The notes under the pieces were generated by a model. The model was given only the letters and a program-made list of their open reading frames with translations, made no database searches and was not told where the DNA came from. DNA of 64,000 bases. Origin: Chaetomium olivaceum. Its lineage: Eukaryota; Ascomycota; Sordariomycetes; Sordariales; Chaetomiaceae. Of this stretch, positions 20,214-33,000 are shown one piece after another; the first letter of the stretch is position 1, and each line of letters begins with the position of its first letter. Location of the stretch: NCBI GenBank assembly GCA_039881045.1, contig JAYWVB010000018.1, forward strand, positions 248,001 to 312,000, read 5' to 3'. Both the position numbers and the translations under genes were made by a program.

Positions 20214-23200
20214 CTATCCCCTCATACTCTGATACAAATCTTTCAACACCCCACTGTCATTCTGCAACAACTCCTCCGGATGGCCCGCCTCGACAATCCT
20301 CCCCTGCTCCAGCACCACCACCAGATCAAAGTCCAGAATATGCTCCAGCCGATGCAGCACCTCGATGACCGTCTTGCCCTTCAGGTCGTGAGCCACAATC
20401 TCCCGCACCAGCATCTCCGTCTCGTGGTCCATGCTGCTCGTGAACTCGTCCATGAGCACGATCTGCGAGTCACCCCGCTGGAACAGCCCGCGTGCCAAGC
20501 AGAAGAGCTGTTGTTGGCCGATGGAGAGCCGTTCTTCGGGGTTAAGCGGACTGGAGAGGGTGGTGGGGGCCGCGGCGTCGGCCTTTTTCTTTGCTTCCGC
20601 TTCTTCTTCTGGCGAGAGCTTCTTGGGTTTGCTCTTCTTTTGCTTCTTTTGCTTCTTCTCGTTCTCGATTGGGATGGGGCCGGCCTCGGTGATGTCCGAG
20701 ATTTGGGTAATGGACATGTTGGAAGGATCCGTCACGGCGATTTCGCGGAGCAGAGAATCATCATCAGAGGAAGAGGAAGCGTTGGGCTTGCGGGTGAAGA
20801 GCGCATCCCAGATGCCGACCTTGCGGAGGAGCGATTCGATCAGTTCATCGGTTTCCTCTGGGGTACGCGACGAGTTGGCCTCGTCCCACATGACCATGTT
20901 GGCGCGAATCGAGTCGTGGATGAAGAGCGACTTTTGCGGAAGGGTCATGATGCGCTTACGCAAAGAGTCACGCGAAATACGGCTGATATCCAGGCCGTCA
21001 ATGATCACGCTGCCGGAATTCAGGTCAAGGCACCGAAGCAGGGTTGCTAGAAGGGATGATTTGCCGCTGTATGTTTGTGAGTAACAGACCATCGATATCA
21101 GAGGGGCAGGATCCATACCTTCCGCTGCGACCGCAAATAGCCACTTTCGTGCCCGGGGCGATGTACAAGTTGATGTCGCAAACCGCTGGTGGGAGTTGGG
21201 GACTGTACGGTGAATGTCAGTGTCCGAACTGGAACCACGCCGCTTATCGCATACTACATACCTGTACGATGCTGAGACATGCTGCAACTCAATCCCTCCT
21301 TGAGTCGGCCAGCCTGGATGAGGAGGCGGCAGTGGGAACTTCTCCTCCGGCTCAACGTCCTTGTTGAACCGCCTGATGCGGGCCACGGCACCAATCGACG
21401 TTTCGAGGTTCGCCCAGAACGTGATGAGGTACTTGAAGCTTGTGCTGAGAGAGATCTGGAAGGCGTTAGAAGACTTATCGACGGCGGGTTAGGGGAGTAC
21501 TTACGAGGTTCACCAGTGCCAATCCCAAGAAGCCCAACGACTGCGAGGACCGGAAGGTGACAGCGAGCGTGGTGACCAAAATCGCCAACAGCATGACCAC
21601 GAAATCCAAGATCATCTTGAGCCACACTTGGACCGATACTAGCATGTAATGCGCCCGTTGAGAATAGTTCAGAAGCTCGGTGTTGCGTGAAGAGAACTCC
21701 CCGGTCCGGTCAAACGCCCTGATGGAAACAATGCCATTGAGTGTCTCCAACAGGAATGAAGACAGAGGAGCCTTGGCTTCGATATCCATGAGACGCAACT
21801 GCTTGGAGGTCCGGAGGTAGAACTTCTGTATGACCCAGAGGATGATGATCAAGACAGGGATTGAGATGGACACGTATTTAGATGAGATCATGACGATGAC
21901 GGTCTCGGCGCAAACACCAAAGAACGAGGTCGTGGTGTTTACCAGCGCCATCGGCAACTCATCGTCGATGAGCATAATGTCCTGGATGAACCTGCGGATG
22001 TGTTAACGAGACTCATCAGTGGGGAGGGTTTGACATACCTGTTGGCGATGGTGTGAGACCCAACCGAAACGACATAAGTGATCGATGTCCTAGAGATGGA
22101 TGTTAGCTGGTTCGCTTTGGTGAAGTCGGTCAGGACTCACTTCATCAGGGTTTCCAGCTGTCCCAAGTACAACCTCAAAGACGATGTTGGGAGGAGAACA
22201 TCAAAGAAGAATCTAAAGGCATGGCGTCAGCATCATCGACATTACAGACTGGGAGGTGTCTTACACGCAGATACCACCCAAAAGGGAAACACCGCCGACA
22301 ATGAGGGCGGTAAAGACACCCATGTAATAACCGAGTGAAGCATCCTTGTCTTCCGCCCACATCTTCAACCAAACAGCTAAACCAGAGCGTCAGTCATAAT
22401 CCAAAGCACCACAATACACCCTTAAAACTTACTCTCAAACGACCGTTCGCCCGCCAGTATCGCCGCCAACACAAAGAACAGCGTAATCCCCGCCACACCA
22501 CACGACTTCAAAAAGTAGCTGTAAACGCCCCACTCGGACGGCGCACGACTCGCCTGGTTCTCCTCCTTATCGAGCGGCGCGTCCTTGAGCACGATCTTAC
22601 CGTCGCTGGTGACCTCAACAGCATCACCTGCGCTGGCAGACGCCTTGGGCGCAGCCACGCGGGATAGAAGTGACTCGTCGAGCCCACCGCTGGTTAGAAG
22701 CTCGTCGTATGTGCCGCGGTGGGCAATCATACCGTTGGAGATGACGAGGATGGTGTCGAACCGGGGGAGGAATTGCGCTGAGGAGGATGTTAGTGTGTAT
22801 GTAGAGGAGCAGTGGCAGGAGGGAGTGGGGGCTGTACTGGAATGGGTGACGAGCACTGCTGCGCAGCTTAGCTTGGCGAGAAGGCCGTTCTCTGAGAAGA
22901 CGGCGGAGAAGATGTGGGTTGCTGACTTTCGGTCGAGACCGCTAAAGATGTCGTCCATGAGAAGGAGGTCGGGCCTGCTGTAGACGGCGCGGGCGAGGGC
23001 CTATGGTTGTTAGCTGATATTCTGAAAGCACCCTGGAGCTGAAGACGGGTATCAGAAAAGACATGGAAGAAATACTTACCACACGGCTTTTCTGTCCTCC
23101 ACTCAACGCAGACCCACCGCTTCCAACGCCAGTGTCATCGCCTTCGGCAAACCCCGTAATGTCTTGGCCCAGCGCACACGCTTCGATCACCCTGCCATAC

Positions 23201-25738
23201 CACTCTTCGTCGAATGGCAGAGAGCCGACGATGTTCTTCTTTACGCTCTGATCTAGCAGCCAAGGCTCCTGGTCGCAAAATGCCACCCTGAGGCCACGAC
23301 GCATCTGGCGTGTTCCGGAGATGTGTTCGATCTCACCAAGAATAGCCTTGAGCAGCGTGGACTTGCCAGAGCCAACTCTGGACAACGTTAGCAGGGTTCG
23401 AAATCGTTAATGAGTGGTAACCTACGGTCCAATAACAGCGGTAAACGAGCTCGGCGCAATGGCCAACGACATAACATAGAGCGCGGGCGCCTCCTCTCTA
23501 CCTTTCCAGCAGAACGTGGCATCCACAATCTCGACCAGGCCAACCATGGTACTGTATCGGGGACTGACGTCTGGGAGACCCGGCCCCTGTGGGAAGTAAG
23601 TGTTGGACTGGTCCACGGTGACTCTGTGCTCGACCTTGAGGGTGATGGAGCTGGCGGACGAGGTCTCGGAGATGGCAAATGGGCCGTTGCTCACTTCGAG
23701 CACGCGCTCCTCGTTGAGCAGGTCCTGGACTCGTCCCAGGCATTTGAACATAGAGACGAGAGCGGGCGTTCCTTGGATGAGGAGGAAGAGGGGATCCAGA
23801 GAGATTCGGAGGAGGGCCAAAGCTGAGAAAAGGGTTTGGAAGGTTAGAGGGGTGCCGTAGATCTTGCTGATGATAGCGAACCCGCCAAAAGCGACGAGGA
23901 TGGATAATTCGGTTGACGCAGCGGCTGTGGTACGTGTTAGCAGGATGTCGTAAAATGTGATCTAAGGGCTGAATTACACAGCGTGATGATGATGGACAAA
24001 ATCCGTCGGAAACGGCTACATATCGTCAGTTTCAACATGGGGTGTTAGAATGGAATTGGCTTTTGTTGCTCACCGTCCGAGTTCGACTTCGGTGAAACGC
24101 AGCTTTTGGAGGTTCTGCATGTAATCTGGCGCAAGCCCGAGCATCTTGACTTCCTTAAAGCCAGTGATCATGAACATGGTAGACTTGACTCGGTCTTCCG
24201 TCGCTTGGAGCCACGCCACTTGTCGTGGGCCCAGGGGCGCGCTGCAGATTCCGGCCAGAACCATCATCACTAACAATCGACGTCAGCTCAATTTCGTTAA
24301 GAAAAGTTTCTATCCGACACACCTAGGGTACACAGAAGCGGCGCAAGGAAGCTAGGGCCGTGTTAGCGTCCACAATATTTGCGAGGATGACGGGCAAGAC
24401 TTACGCAAGCTGGATCTTCAGATACAGCAGGTAAACCGCAACCGCAACAGTAATCATACTGGCCCAAATATCATGCAAAATCTTGCTCCCTTCCATAATA
24501 TGTTGCATATCCACATTGATCAGTGTAGCGGCCTTCCCCGAGTCCAGGGCAGCCAGCCTCATCTTCAGCAGCTGACGGTAGCAGGCATCAATCAGCTGGC
24601 TGCGCAATTCAAGTGATAGCTTGTTGCACGCGTGAGCGTACCACGCGTTGAAGAGCGCCATCAGCATGTAGAGCACGGCAAAAGCGCCGATCAGGGCGTG
24701 GCCAATGTCGACCCGCTCACCGTAGCCAGAGCCTTGGACGAAAGTGAGCATGCGCTCCAGCAGCATCGGTTGGGTCAGAGTGAGGGCCACAATGATGATG
24801 CGGGGGAAAACGGGGATGAGGAACTTTCCGGGCATGGATTTGAAGAGCGTCACCAGCAGGGCGGATTTGGCCGTCTTGTTAGAGTTTTGCGCCCACCGTG
24901 CTCGGAAACGCTCCCGTAGTAGTTCGGCAGATTGATCATCGCGAGGGCCGGAGAGATCCGAGGGTACGAGATACCGGGTGTAGCCTGGTCAAATCAGTTA
25001 TTGGTTCTCGCTTCCAGGATATGAGTTGTTGGGGGAGACAAACCGCTCCAAAGAGCTGAGCCCAACCAAAAGAACATGGAACGGCCGTAGAAGCCGGCCA
25101 TTTGCTCGATGGTATACCTCTGTTTGACATCGGGGGCGACAAGCTGGTCTTTCCTGGCAGCTTCGGCTAGCACCAATGCCAGCTTGACAGCCAAGGCAAC
25201 AGATTCAGCGGCAGCAAGTGAAGTGTGAGCCGAAGTGGGCATCAGCCAGAGGGTCCGGACTCGAACAATATCGAACAGAACCGTTAGTAGTAGATACAGC
25301 TCGATGATGAAGCTGGGGGCTACGCGGAACGCATGCTCAAAATAGCTGACGGCTGATAGGGGAAAGACGACGACAAAGTTCAATGCCGCCGCTGCAAGAG
25401 TCAGTCTCGTCCTTGGTACTGTGGTGCCCGGTAGGGCCCATAGCATCAGAACAGCTAATTTTAAGAGGCCCAGAGCGATTATCAGGCCCTGTATCATGTC
25501 AGAAAGATCGAAAATCAGATGTGGGGTTATGTACCTGCTTCACCCAGAAGATGATACCATTGGCGGTTTGTCTCGGCCGGCCAAGCAGGAAAGCCACTTG
25601 AAATGCCGCTGCAATAATCAGGAGCACTGTAGGGAGGAGGGACAGGATGGATTCCTCAAAGGTGAGAGTGAAGTCCAACCCGCCACGGCATGGCCCAGCC
25701 GAGGGGCCCCATGTGTTGTCAACAGCGACGCAGTCCAT
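20214..25738 (-). CDS. ABCC (MRP-type) multidrug/peptide export transporter
   Basis: Seventeen exons join in frame to 1,549 residues, the normal ABCC length: 25738-25535, 25488-25044, 24984-24405, 24351-24323, 24269-24074, 24015-23978, 23924-23426, 23377-23080, 23000-22838, 22777-22433, 22376-22265, 22212-22141, 22089-22039, 21991-21505, 21455-21262, 21202-21119, 21066-20214. The N-terminus WGPSAGPCRGGLDFTL is typical of fungal ABCC proteins and starts an extra N-terminal membrane domain. NBD1 has VGSGKST, signature LSGGQKSR and Walker B LLLMDD, where D replaces the catalytic E, as usual for ABCC NBD1. NBD2 has SGSGKSS, signature LSIGQQQL, Walker B VLMDE and H-loop VLHRLE. A charged, Lys/Glu-rich insert lies between the Q-loop and the signature of NBD2 (about 20590-20690). 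The protein should pump organic anions, conjugates or peptides across the plasma or vacuolar membrane. It diverges from the NRPS and is the obvious candidate exporter or self-protection pump. Confidence 0.93.
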
Positions 25739-28700
25739 GATCTGCGCGCTTTGGAAATGGGAGCTACCTGGTTTATTGTGTTAGTGGCCCAAGGGACGAC
25801 GACCAGTGAGTGGTAAAAGGGAGACGACAAACCAGGCGGCAGAGGTGGGAGCGGAGATGAGACGGGAGTAATGGGTTCAGGTGCTTTTGGAAGACAAGGG
25901 CATTGCCTACCAGACGAAGGCACGGTGGTCAGTCTCGATGGAGGAGGAAGACACGAGAGATTGGGGCGAGAGAAAAGAGGGTTCATCCAGGGGGAGGGGG
26001 GGGGATGGGGACAAGGAAGGTAGGGATCATCTCTCGCTTCATGTACCTTGATGATGTGATTCCAACCCGCGAGCAAGGCGGTGAGCCAAGTCGAGCGAGC
26101 CACCAGCTCGGAACCGATGAAGCCCTGTGATGTCCCTTTTCAGACAAGGTTTCCTGGAATGCAATGACGTCCTGCGGGGACTCAATAGTCGATACGAAGG
26201 TGGTGACAAGAGCTCGGTGAGGCTATTTCGGGATTGACATATCAATGTTAGAAGGAGGGGAGAACAAGGGGCAGGGAGGTCGGAAGGTGTCGTCTTCAGC
26301 CGTGATCCCCGATATCAGTCATATGAGAGGCCGGCAGGTCGGCACCGTGGCGCGGGTCGAGGCGGGTATTGGTGGTAAAGTAAGCGTCCCCAAGTCAAGT
26401 CCACCATCAAGCATCAGACAACATGGTCGGACAGGGATAGCGGGAAGTAACAACGGGATGAGGTCGCCGAGGGTGGTGGGGCTGTAGAAAGCTTGCTCCA
26501 TGATGTCAAGCGAGTTATCCGCATGTATGGACCTTCACACGATCGGAGTTTTTCAACTTTCTTCTCGGTCAGCCACACAGGTCCAGCTTGGGCAAACTAA
26601 GGTATGTGTGACTACAAGTGTAACTGTGTAAGCCAGGGGGGGGTATTCTGCCCCGCAATTATTAGCGAACTGGAGCTCGAAGTGCGAAGGTGTGCCATTT
26701 TGGTTGCATCGCGACATCGTGGTGGGGGCGGTGCGGGTCGCCATGCACTTGGAGTCGCTCTGCAGCTGCATGTGGTTGTGAGTTTAACGGGATCTTGGTA
26801 CCTTGCCGTTGAGGTGGTGTGGCCGGAGGTTGTTGGATGTTGTCGGACGTTGCGTTGCGGGAGTGGGGGGGCAGAGGTCGGTCTGGGGTCTGGAATAAGA
26901 TCGCGTCGATCAGTGGATCGTTTCTCCGAATTAAGCCTGGCTTCCCGCTCAGCTGCTGTGCCAGGTGAAAAAGCTTGTCTTCGTCTGGGCATTTCTGGTT
27001 GGATAATGTGCACACCAACAGGGTTTAACCCCAGCCCCACAGCTAAAAACAGAATCCCGCAACAACGCCAAGAGTAAGCCTCATGTTCAGATCTGTCCGA
27101 CGTCTGTCAACCCGCTCCTGCCACTTGCAACGGCTGGGAAAAGCTGGACAGTCGCCCCAGTGGCTCAGCGGGTCTTTCCCCCAAATCAGCCTTGTTTCTT
27201 TCTTTCTTTACCAATCATCACACCCTTTGAGCTGGCAACGGTTGACGTGATTTTCCCCGCCTGCTCCACAGCCACGAGTTGAACTTGGACTGCCGTGCTT
27301 GTCAAATCGCGGGAAGAATAAACATAGCAAGTCGGCCAAGTAGGGTTAGCTTGAAAATATATTTAGGTGACACGCCCCACACACATTTCTTGAATTTGCT
27401 AGGTTCGAGAAAACTTAGCTCGATCTCGATGTGACTGTCTCAACTTCCATCAGTCCGATCTGATGCTGTGCAACCCAAAAAAAATACCCAACAGAAGCGT
27501 GTGAAGCCGACGCATGCAGTAGTACCTGGATGTTTTGTTTCATTTTGACAGCCCACGTTTCATTGCAGGATTCAATACATGAACGTCGAAATTTGTATTT
27601 TGCTAAACCTTCGGACTTCCCTGGAGTCGGGTTTCGTTACCCCGCAAGAGGCATTCAGCATTATCGAAAACGACCATTACCAAACTCACCACCAAAACAC
27701 AGTTTCCGGGGGCGACAAACGATGGTCAGGCCAAATTGAGGCTCAGACTGAGGAGCAGCCGACTAACAACAGATGCGCGCTTGCGGCGGCAAAGATCGGC
27801 GGGTCTTAGCCCCGATTTGTTCTCGATAGCTCTGAGCTTGTTCGAATAAGCTCCAGCCCCACGTGTGCTCTAAGTCTTCTTTCCTCCCGTTTGAAGCGAG
27901 CACCCCGAACCATATGCTGTGCCATCAGAGACAACTCTTGGTGACCCTGACCCTGTCCCTAGCAAAGGTACCCTGTCATGGGTATGCACATGGGTTTGGC
28001 CTGTCTTATGGTGGCGCAAGTGTACTCATCCACCAATACAATCATCTCTTGACTTGCTGGAGATCCCCACTGTCTCTGCACGAACCTTTCTATGCTCCTC
28101 TTATCACAAAGATGTAACTTCAGCTGCCGACGGCTCAGCAACATACCAACCATGTCAGGTCATGGCCCCACGAGTCACCGGTATCCTGGAAAGCCCCGCC
28201 GTTTACTGATCGATCGGCAGCAAAAATAGCTTTGCCATGTTGACGGAAGTTGTCTTCCGACCAATCGTTTTCCACCCTGGTCTAAAGACCCCCATGGACC
28301 AAGTCGATGACCCTCAAACCACGACCTAGCCCTTTGCAGAGCCATGCTCGCCATCGGGCTCCAAGATGTAATACGGCTCAACATGCCCGCTAGGAGCACT
28401 CACAACTGCGGCAGAATTCAATATTGGAACTCTGGACGGTTGCATCATCGCCTCCATAGACCCCCTCCTCTCATTAGCCCAGGAACTTCTCAACACCCTC
28501 ATCTGCATTCAGCTCTTGCACTGACCCCGGCCCACATTCGGAGGACGGGCTCCTTTCCAGATTGGTCAGTATCAAAGTGCTTCTCGCCTCTCCAGACCTC
28601 GGGTTGGAAACGAACATCACGACCAGCCGCCAAGATCCAGACCACCTGGTTCATGATAAACCCAACGAGTTCCAGGTCTGATCGACATCCCCATGCATAA

Positions 28701-29203
28701 TATCCGTCCAAGATCAGCAGAGACATTAAGCTTCTGTCGTATCACCACCGCCAACCTATTCCCGGCAATCACCTACGGAAGGCTGAACTCATTTGTCAAC
28801 TCACCGTTGACCAGCACCTTTCTCCAACATCTCTAACATCTCTCAACATCCTTTGCTGCTGTCAATACTCGACGACAGCAGTAGCAACGACGTTCACGAC
28901 AACTGCCAAACCAACATATCCACCCATCCATCCACCACTTCGCGGGTATCTTTGCGGTATACTGTCACCGCTTTCCGCCCCCTTTTTGGTGAACTAACCA
29001 TTGCCTCGTGACCTCAGCTTCTTTCCGCGCCTTCGCCCTCTCCATTCATCCCCATCCATTCTGAAATAACTCCCTCACCATAACTTATTACGCACAGCAA
29101 GATACACTCTCGTCCATTCCTTGTCGCCCTTTGACCTCCACAACCACGCCGCACTCTTACCTTATTACATCGACGCCTAGAAGAACAGAACGCAACCGCC
29201 ACC
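25739..29203. promoter_or_regulatory. 3.5-kb divergent intergenic region of ABCC transporter and NRPS
   Basis: Both large genes should be driven from here. The ABCC 5' UTR may include an intron, since acceptor- and donor-like sequences lie just upstream of 25738. A minus-strand 60-codon frame (26501-26319) could be an upstream ORF. From about 28740 to 29200 the plus strand is rich in C, A and T pyrimidine tracts (CTCACC, CCTCCACAACC), a usual feature ahead of fungal transcription starts. I see no clear TATA box, no palindromic factor site I can name, and no coding gene. Confidence 0.5.
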
Positions 29204-30070
29204 ATGCACGCCTCCAGGCTCTCCAACGACATTACCCGCAAGTCCTTCTGGGCTCAGCGGCTCCAAACTGTAGAAGCTGCCCCGGATACACCCCTATTCT
29301 TTGACAAGCTCGATGGCACCCCCTCAACCCACCGCCCCGCCACCGTCGGGCAGGAAGGGTACACCCGTACCAAAGCCGTCATGGCCGTGGACACGGGCAA
29401 CCTCCAAGAGGCTGCCTCAATGCACAACCTTTCCGAGGACACCCTCGTCCTCGCCGCATGGGCCGTCCTTCTCCGGGCCTATGCCGGCGAGGATGGGCCG
29501 GTCAGCTTCGGCGTCTGTCTCGACCGTGAGCAGGCGGCTTGGCTGTCAACTATCGCCATGTCTGGCGATGACGGCCTCATCGGCGTCATGCGCGCCGCTG
29601 AACAGGACATGAAGCTGACCATGGGCCATACCCTGCCTTTCCACTCGCTCGGAGCGTTTGCGGAGGGTACCGGGTTTGGCACTATCGCAACCGCCATCCA
29701 CCTGCACTCGAGGAAGCCAAGGTTTCCCGACATGCATTTCCCTGTAAGTTTCATCACTACCTGACCCGCTACAATTTGTGTAACTGACTCCCCAAACCAT
29801 AGTCCCTGGCAACTGCATTCGTCAACGTTGCTGAGGGCACGATGGTGCATGTACACCTGTCTTTTCGCCGGGACGCCATGTCTGGCGAGCGGGCGCAAAG
29901 TGTGGTCGACAACTTCGCCCATGTGCTTAACACGTTGACGCTGAAGCTCCGCACGGTTGGCCGTATTGACGCAGACGACCTGCTCGTCAAGTCGATCGAC
30001 ACCGTGAGCCGCAATGAGTACAACCGCATTGTCCAGTTCAGCGCCCCACTGCCCCTGAAGCTCGACGATT
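29204..30070 (+). other. NRPS N-terminal partial condensation domain
   Basis: Residues 1-270 match only the C-terminal half of a C domain: AAWAVLLRAYAGEDGPVSFG, then LPFHSLGAF and VHVHLSFRRDAMSGE. The HHxxxDG half is missing, so it cannot catalyse condensation. Truncated starter C domains occur in other fungal NRPSs. The first intron (29744-29802) lies inside it. Confidence 0.8.
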
Positions 30071-33000
30071 GCGTCCATGATCTCATCCTCGCGAGGTGCG
30101 CGAAGCCAGAAAACGCCAACAAAATAGCCGTCGCTGCTTGGGATGGAAGCTTCACCTATGCCGAGCTTGCTCAGCAGGCTTTCCGCCTCGCCGGTGCCAT
30201 CTCTGGCGCCGCACACCACCTCAATGCCCGGGGTAACGGACAGCAACTCTTCGTCCCGTTTTACCTGACCAAGTCGAAGTGGACGCCGGTTGCTCTCCTC
30301 GGCATACTCGCAGCCGGTGGTGCCTGCGTTCCGCTTGAACCCAGCCACCCCGCTGCCCGCCGTAACGACATTCTGGGTCAGCTTAAGTCCCCAATTGTGT
30401 TGACCAACACAGCACTCCACGATACCCTCGCCAAGAGTCTGGACCAGCAGACGCCTGTCCGCCACCTCATTTGTGTCGACCTGGACCATGATCCCGCGGT
30501 TGCCGCCCCTCTCCCCCGTGTCCAGCCCAACGACCTTTGCTATGTCATCTTCACGAGTGGTAGCACAGGTTCTCCCAAGGGTGTCAAGTGGGAACACAGC
30601 ACCCTTGCGACCAGCACTTGGGAGCATGGACGCGAGTTCCACATGAACGACCGCACCAGGGTCCTTCAGTTCGCGTCTCATGTTTTCGACGTTTCTGTGG
30701 TCGAGCTTATCACGCCTCTTGTTCACGGCGGCTGCATGGTCATCCCCTCGGACAATGACCGTATCGAGCCCAAGAGACTCACCAAGTTCATGGAGAGTAT
30801 GAGTGTCAACTGCGCACTGTTTGCTGCGTCCTTTGCTCGTCTCCTGAACCCGGCATCTGTCCCGACGCTCCGGACCCTCATCCTCGGCGGTGAGTCTATC
30901 GGCCAGGAAAACATCGACAAGTGGACCTCGGCGCTGGACCGTTTCATCATCGGTTACGGTTCTGCTGAAACTTGCATCAACTGCGCAAAGAACGAGTTCT
31001 CTGTCAAAACCCAAGCTAAGAAGCCCTGGAAGGAGTCTCTTGGACACGCCATTGGTGGGCGCATGCTCATTGCCGACCGCTATGACAGCGACAGGCTCGC
31101 CCCGATTGGCGCCGTTGGTGAAATTATCGTTGAGGGACCTATCCTAGCTCAAGGGTATCTCAACGACGAGGCCAAGACTTCCAAGTCGTTCATCCAGAAC
31201 CCGGCTTGGGTTCGCAAAACGCACTTCTACCCGGCTAACTCCAAGCGCCGGTTCTACCGGACTGGCGATCTTGGTCGCCAGGCCATGGATGGCACCATCG
31301 CCTTCGCCGGCCGAGCCGACTTTCAAGTCAAGATCCGTGGCCAGCGCATGGAATTGGACGAGGTCCGCTTCCACGTTGTGAAGGCCATGCCGTCGGCTGT
31401 AGATGTCCATGTTGATGTGATCAGTCCCGTTGGGGACAAAATGCTTGCCGCCTTCCTCTCCTTCGGGACGAGCAACGATCTTGAACAAGGTGTGCAGATC
31501 CACCCCATCGACGAGGCCCAGGCCGCGGCGTTGCGCAGCATGAAGGACGCCCTGCGTGGAAATCTTCCCGCAGCGGCGGTTCCCAGCTTTTTCATTCCGA
31601 TCGCCAGCCTCCCCTACCTGGTTTCTGGGAAAGTCGACCGCAGGCGGCTACTAGATTTTGCCAACAAGTCAACCATCAAGCAGCTCTCTTCCTACTCCAA
31701 CTTCAAAGCTCAACAGACTCCCGCCACTGCCGCTACCGTTGTAAAGACGGAAACCGCGACCCCCTCCACACCCCTTACTGAGAACGAGAAAATCCTCGTT
31801 TCCTGCTGCAGAGACGTTCTCAAGTCCCCAGCATTCGGACCCGAAGATAACTTTCTGATGTCTGGCGGTGACTCTATTTCGGCGATCAAGGTGGCTTCAG
31901 CTGCTCGTGATCTTGGAATCAGCGTCACCGTCGCTGAGATCTTCAACGCCCCGACTATCCGTGCCTTGGCCCAGGCAGCCCCACGGGCGGAAGCCTCCGC
32001 CAAGGATGAGGAGATTGATATCCCTGTCGCCCTCAGTCTGCTCCCAAGTGATTTGGTTGACGAAATCGTTTTGGACGTGCAGACCCGAAGCCCGCCGACG
32101 GACAAGATCCTAGATGTGTACCCCTGCACTCCGCTCCAGGGAGCCCTCATTACCGCCTCTACCATGCGGATCGACGCCTACATCGCACGTCACACGTTGC
32201 AGCTTCCTCCTTCTGTCGACATTAACCGGTTTAAGGCCGCCTGGGCCGCAGTCATCCGCCGTCATGACATTCTGAGGACTCGCATCTTCGAAGGCCAGCA
32301 CGGCGCAGTTCAGGTCGTTTACGATTCTGAGCTCACATGGCACACCGGGCCGGACCTTGAAACCTACTGCGAGCAAGACAGGTCTCTTCCCATGAGCTAC
32401 GGCGACAACCTCGTGAGACTGGGTCTCGTTGGGCGAACCTTCATGTTCACCATTCATCACTCACTCTTCGACGGGTGGTCGATCACCCGCCTTTTCGGGG
32501 ACGTAGAGCGCGAGTATGCTGGTCTCGAGGCCCTCGAGGTCCAGCAACACAACCTGTACATCCGATATCTTTCTCAGCTCGATGCGGAAGCACCAAAGCA
32601 GTTCTGGACCAGCAAACTGGCGTCGGACGGCGGACTGGCCGCCAGCCACTTCCCCCAGTCTATTGGTTCAGCTTACACCCCGGTGCCGGACTGCGAGGTC
32701 AAGATGAAGCTGGCCGTTGCAGACAACACCAAGTCCGAGTTCACCATGCCTACGCGCATTCGCGCCGCTTGGGCGCTTCTTGTGGGCCGCTACATCGACT
32801 CGCAAGACGTTGTGTTTGGTGAGACCTTCTCTGGTCGCTCGTCAAGCTTGAAAAACGTTGGGGCTATTTCTGGCCCAACCATCTCAACCGCACCCGTTCG
32901 CATCACCTGGGATAAGACCGAGTCGATCGACACCCTCCTCCGTCGTGTCCAAGGCGACCTGCTGCAGTTCGACGCTCATGGGCATATTGGCATCCAGGCT

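Noticed and set aside
26319..26501. Possible separate minus-strand peptide upstream of the ABCC gene
   Set aside because: 60 codons without domain, located in the divergent promoter; mentioned only as a possible upstream ORF.
29479..31047. Minus-strand 522-codon open frame opposite the NRPS
   Set aside because: It mirrors codons of the strongly supported A1 region on the plus strand; there are no domains and no start context. Chance opening in GC-rich coding DNA.
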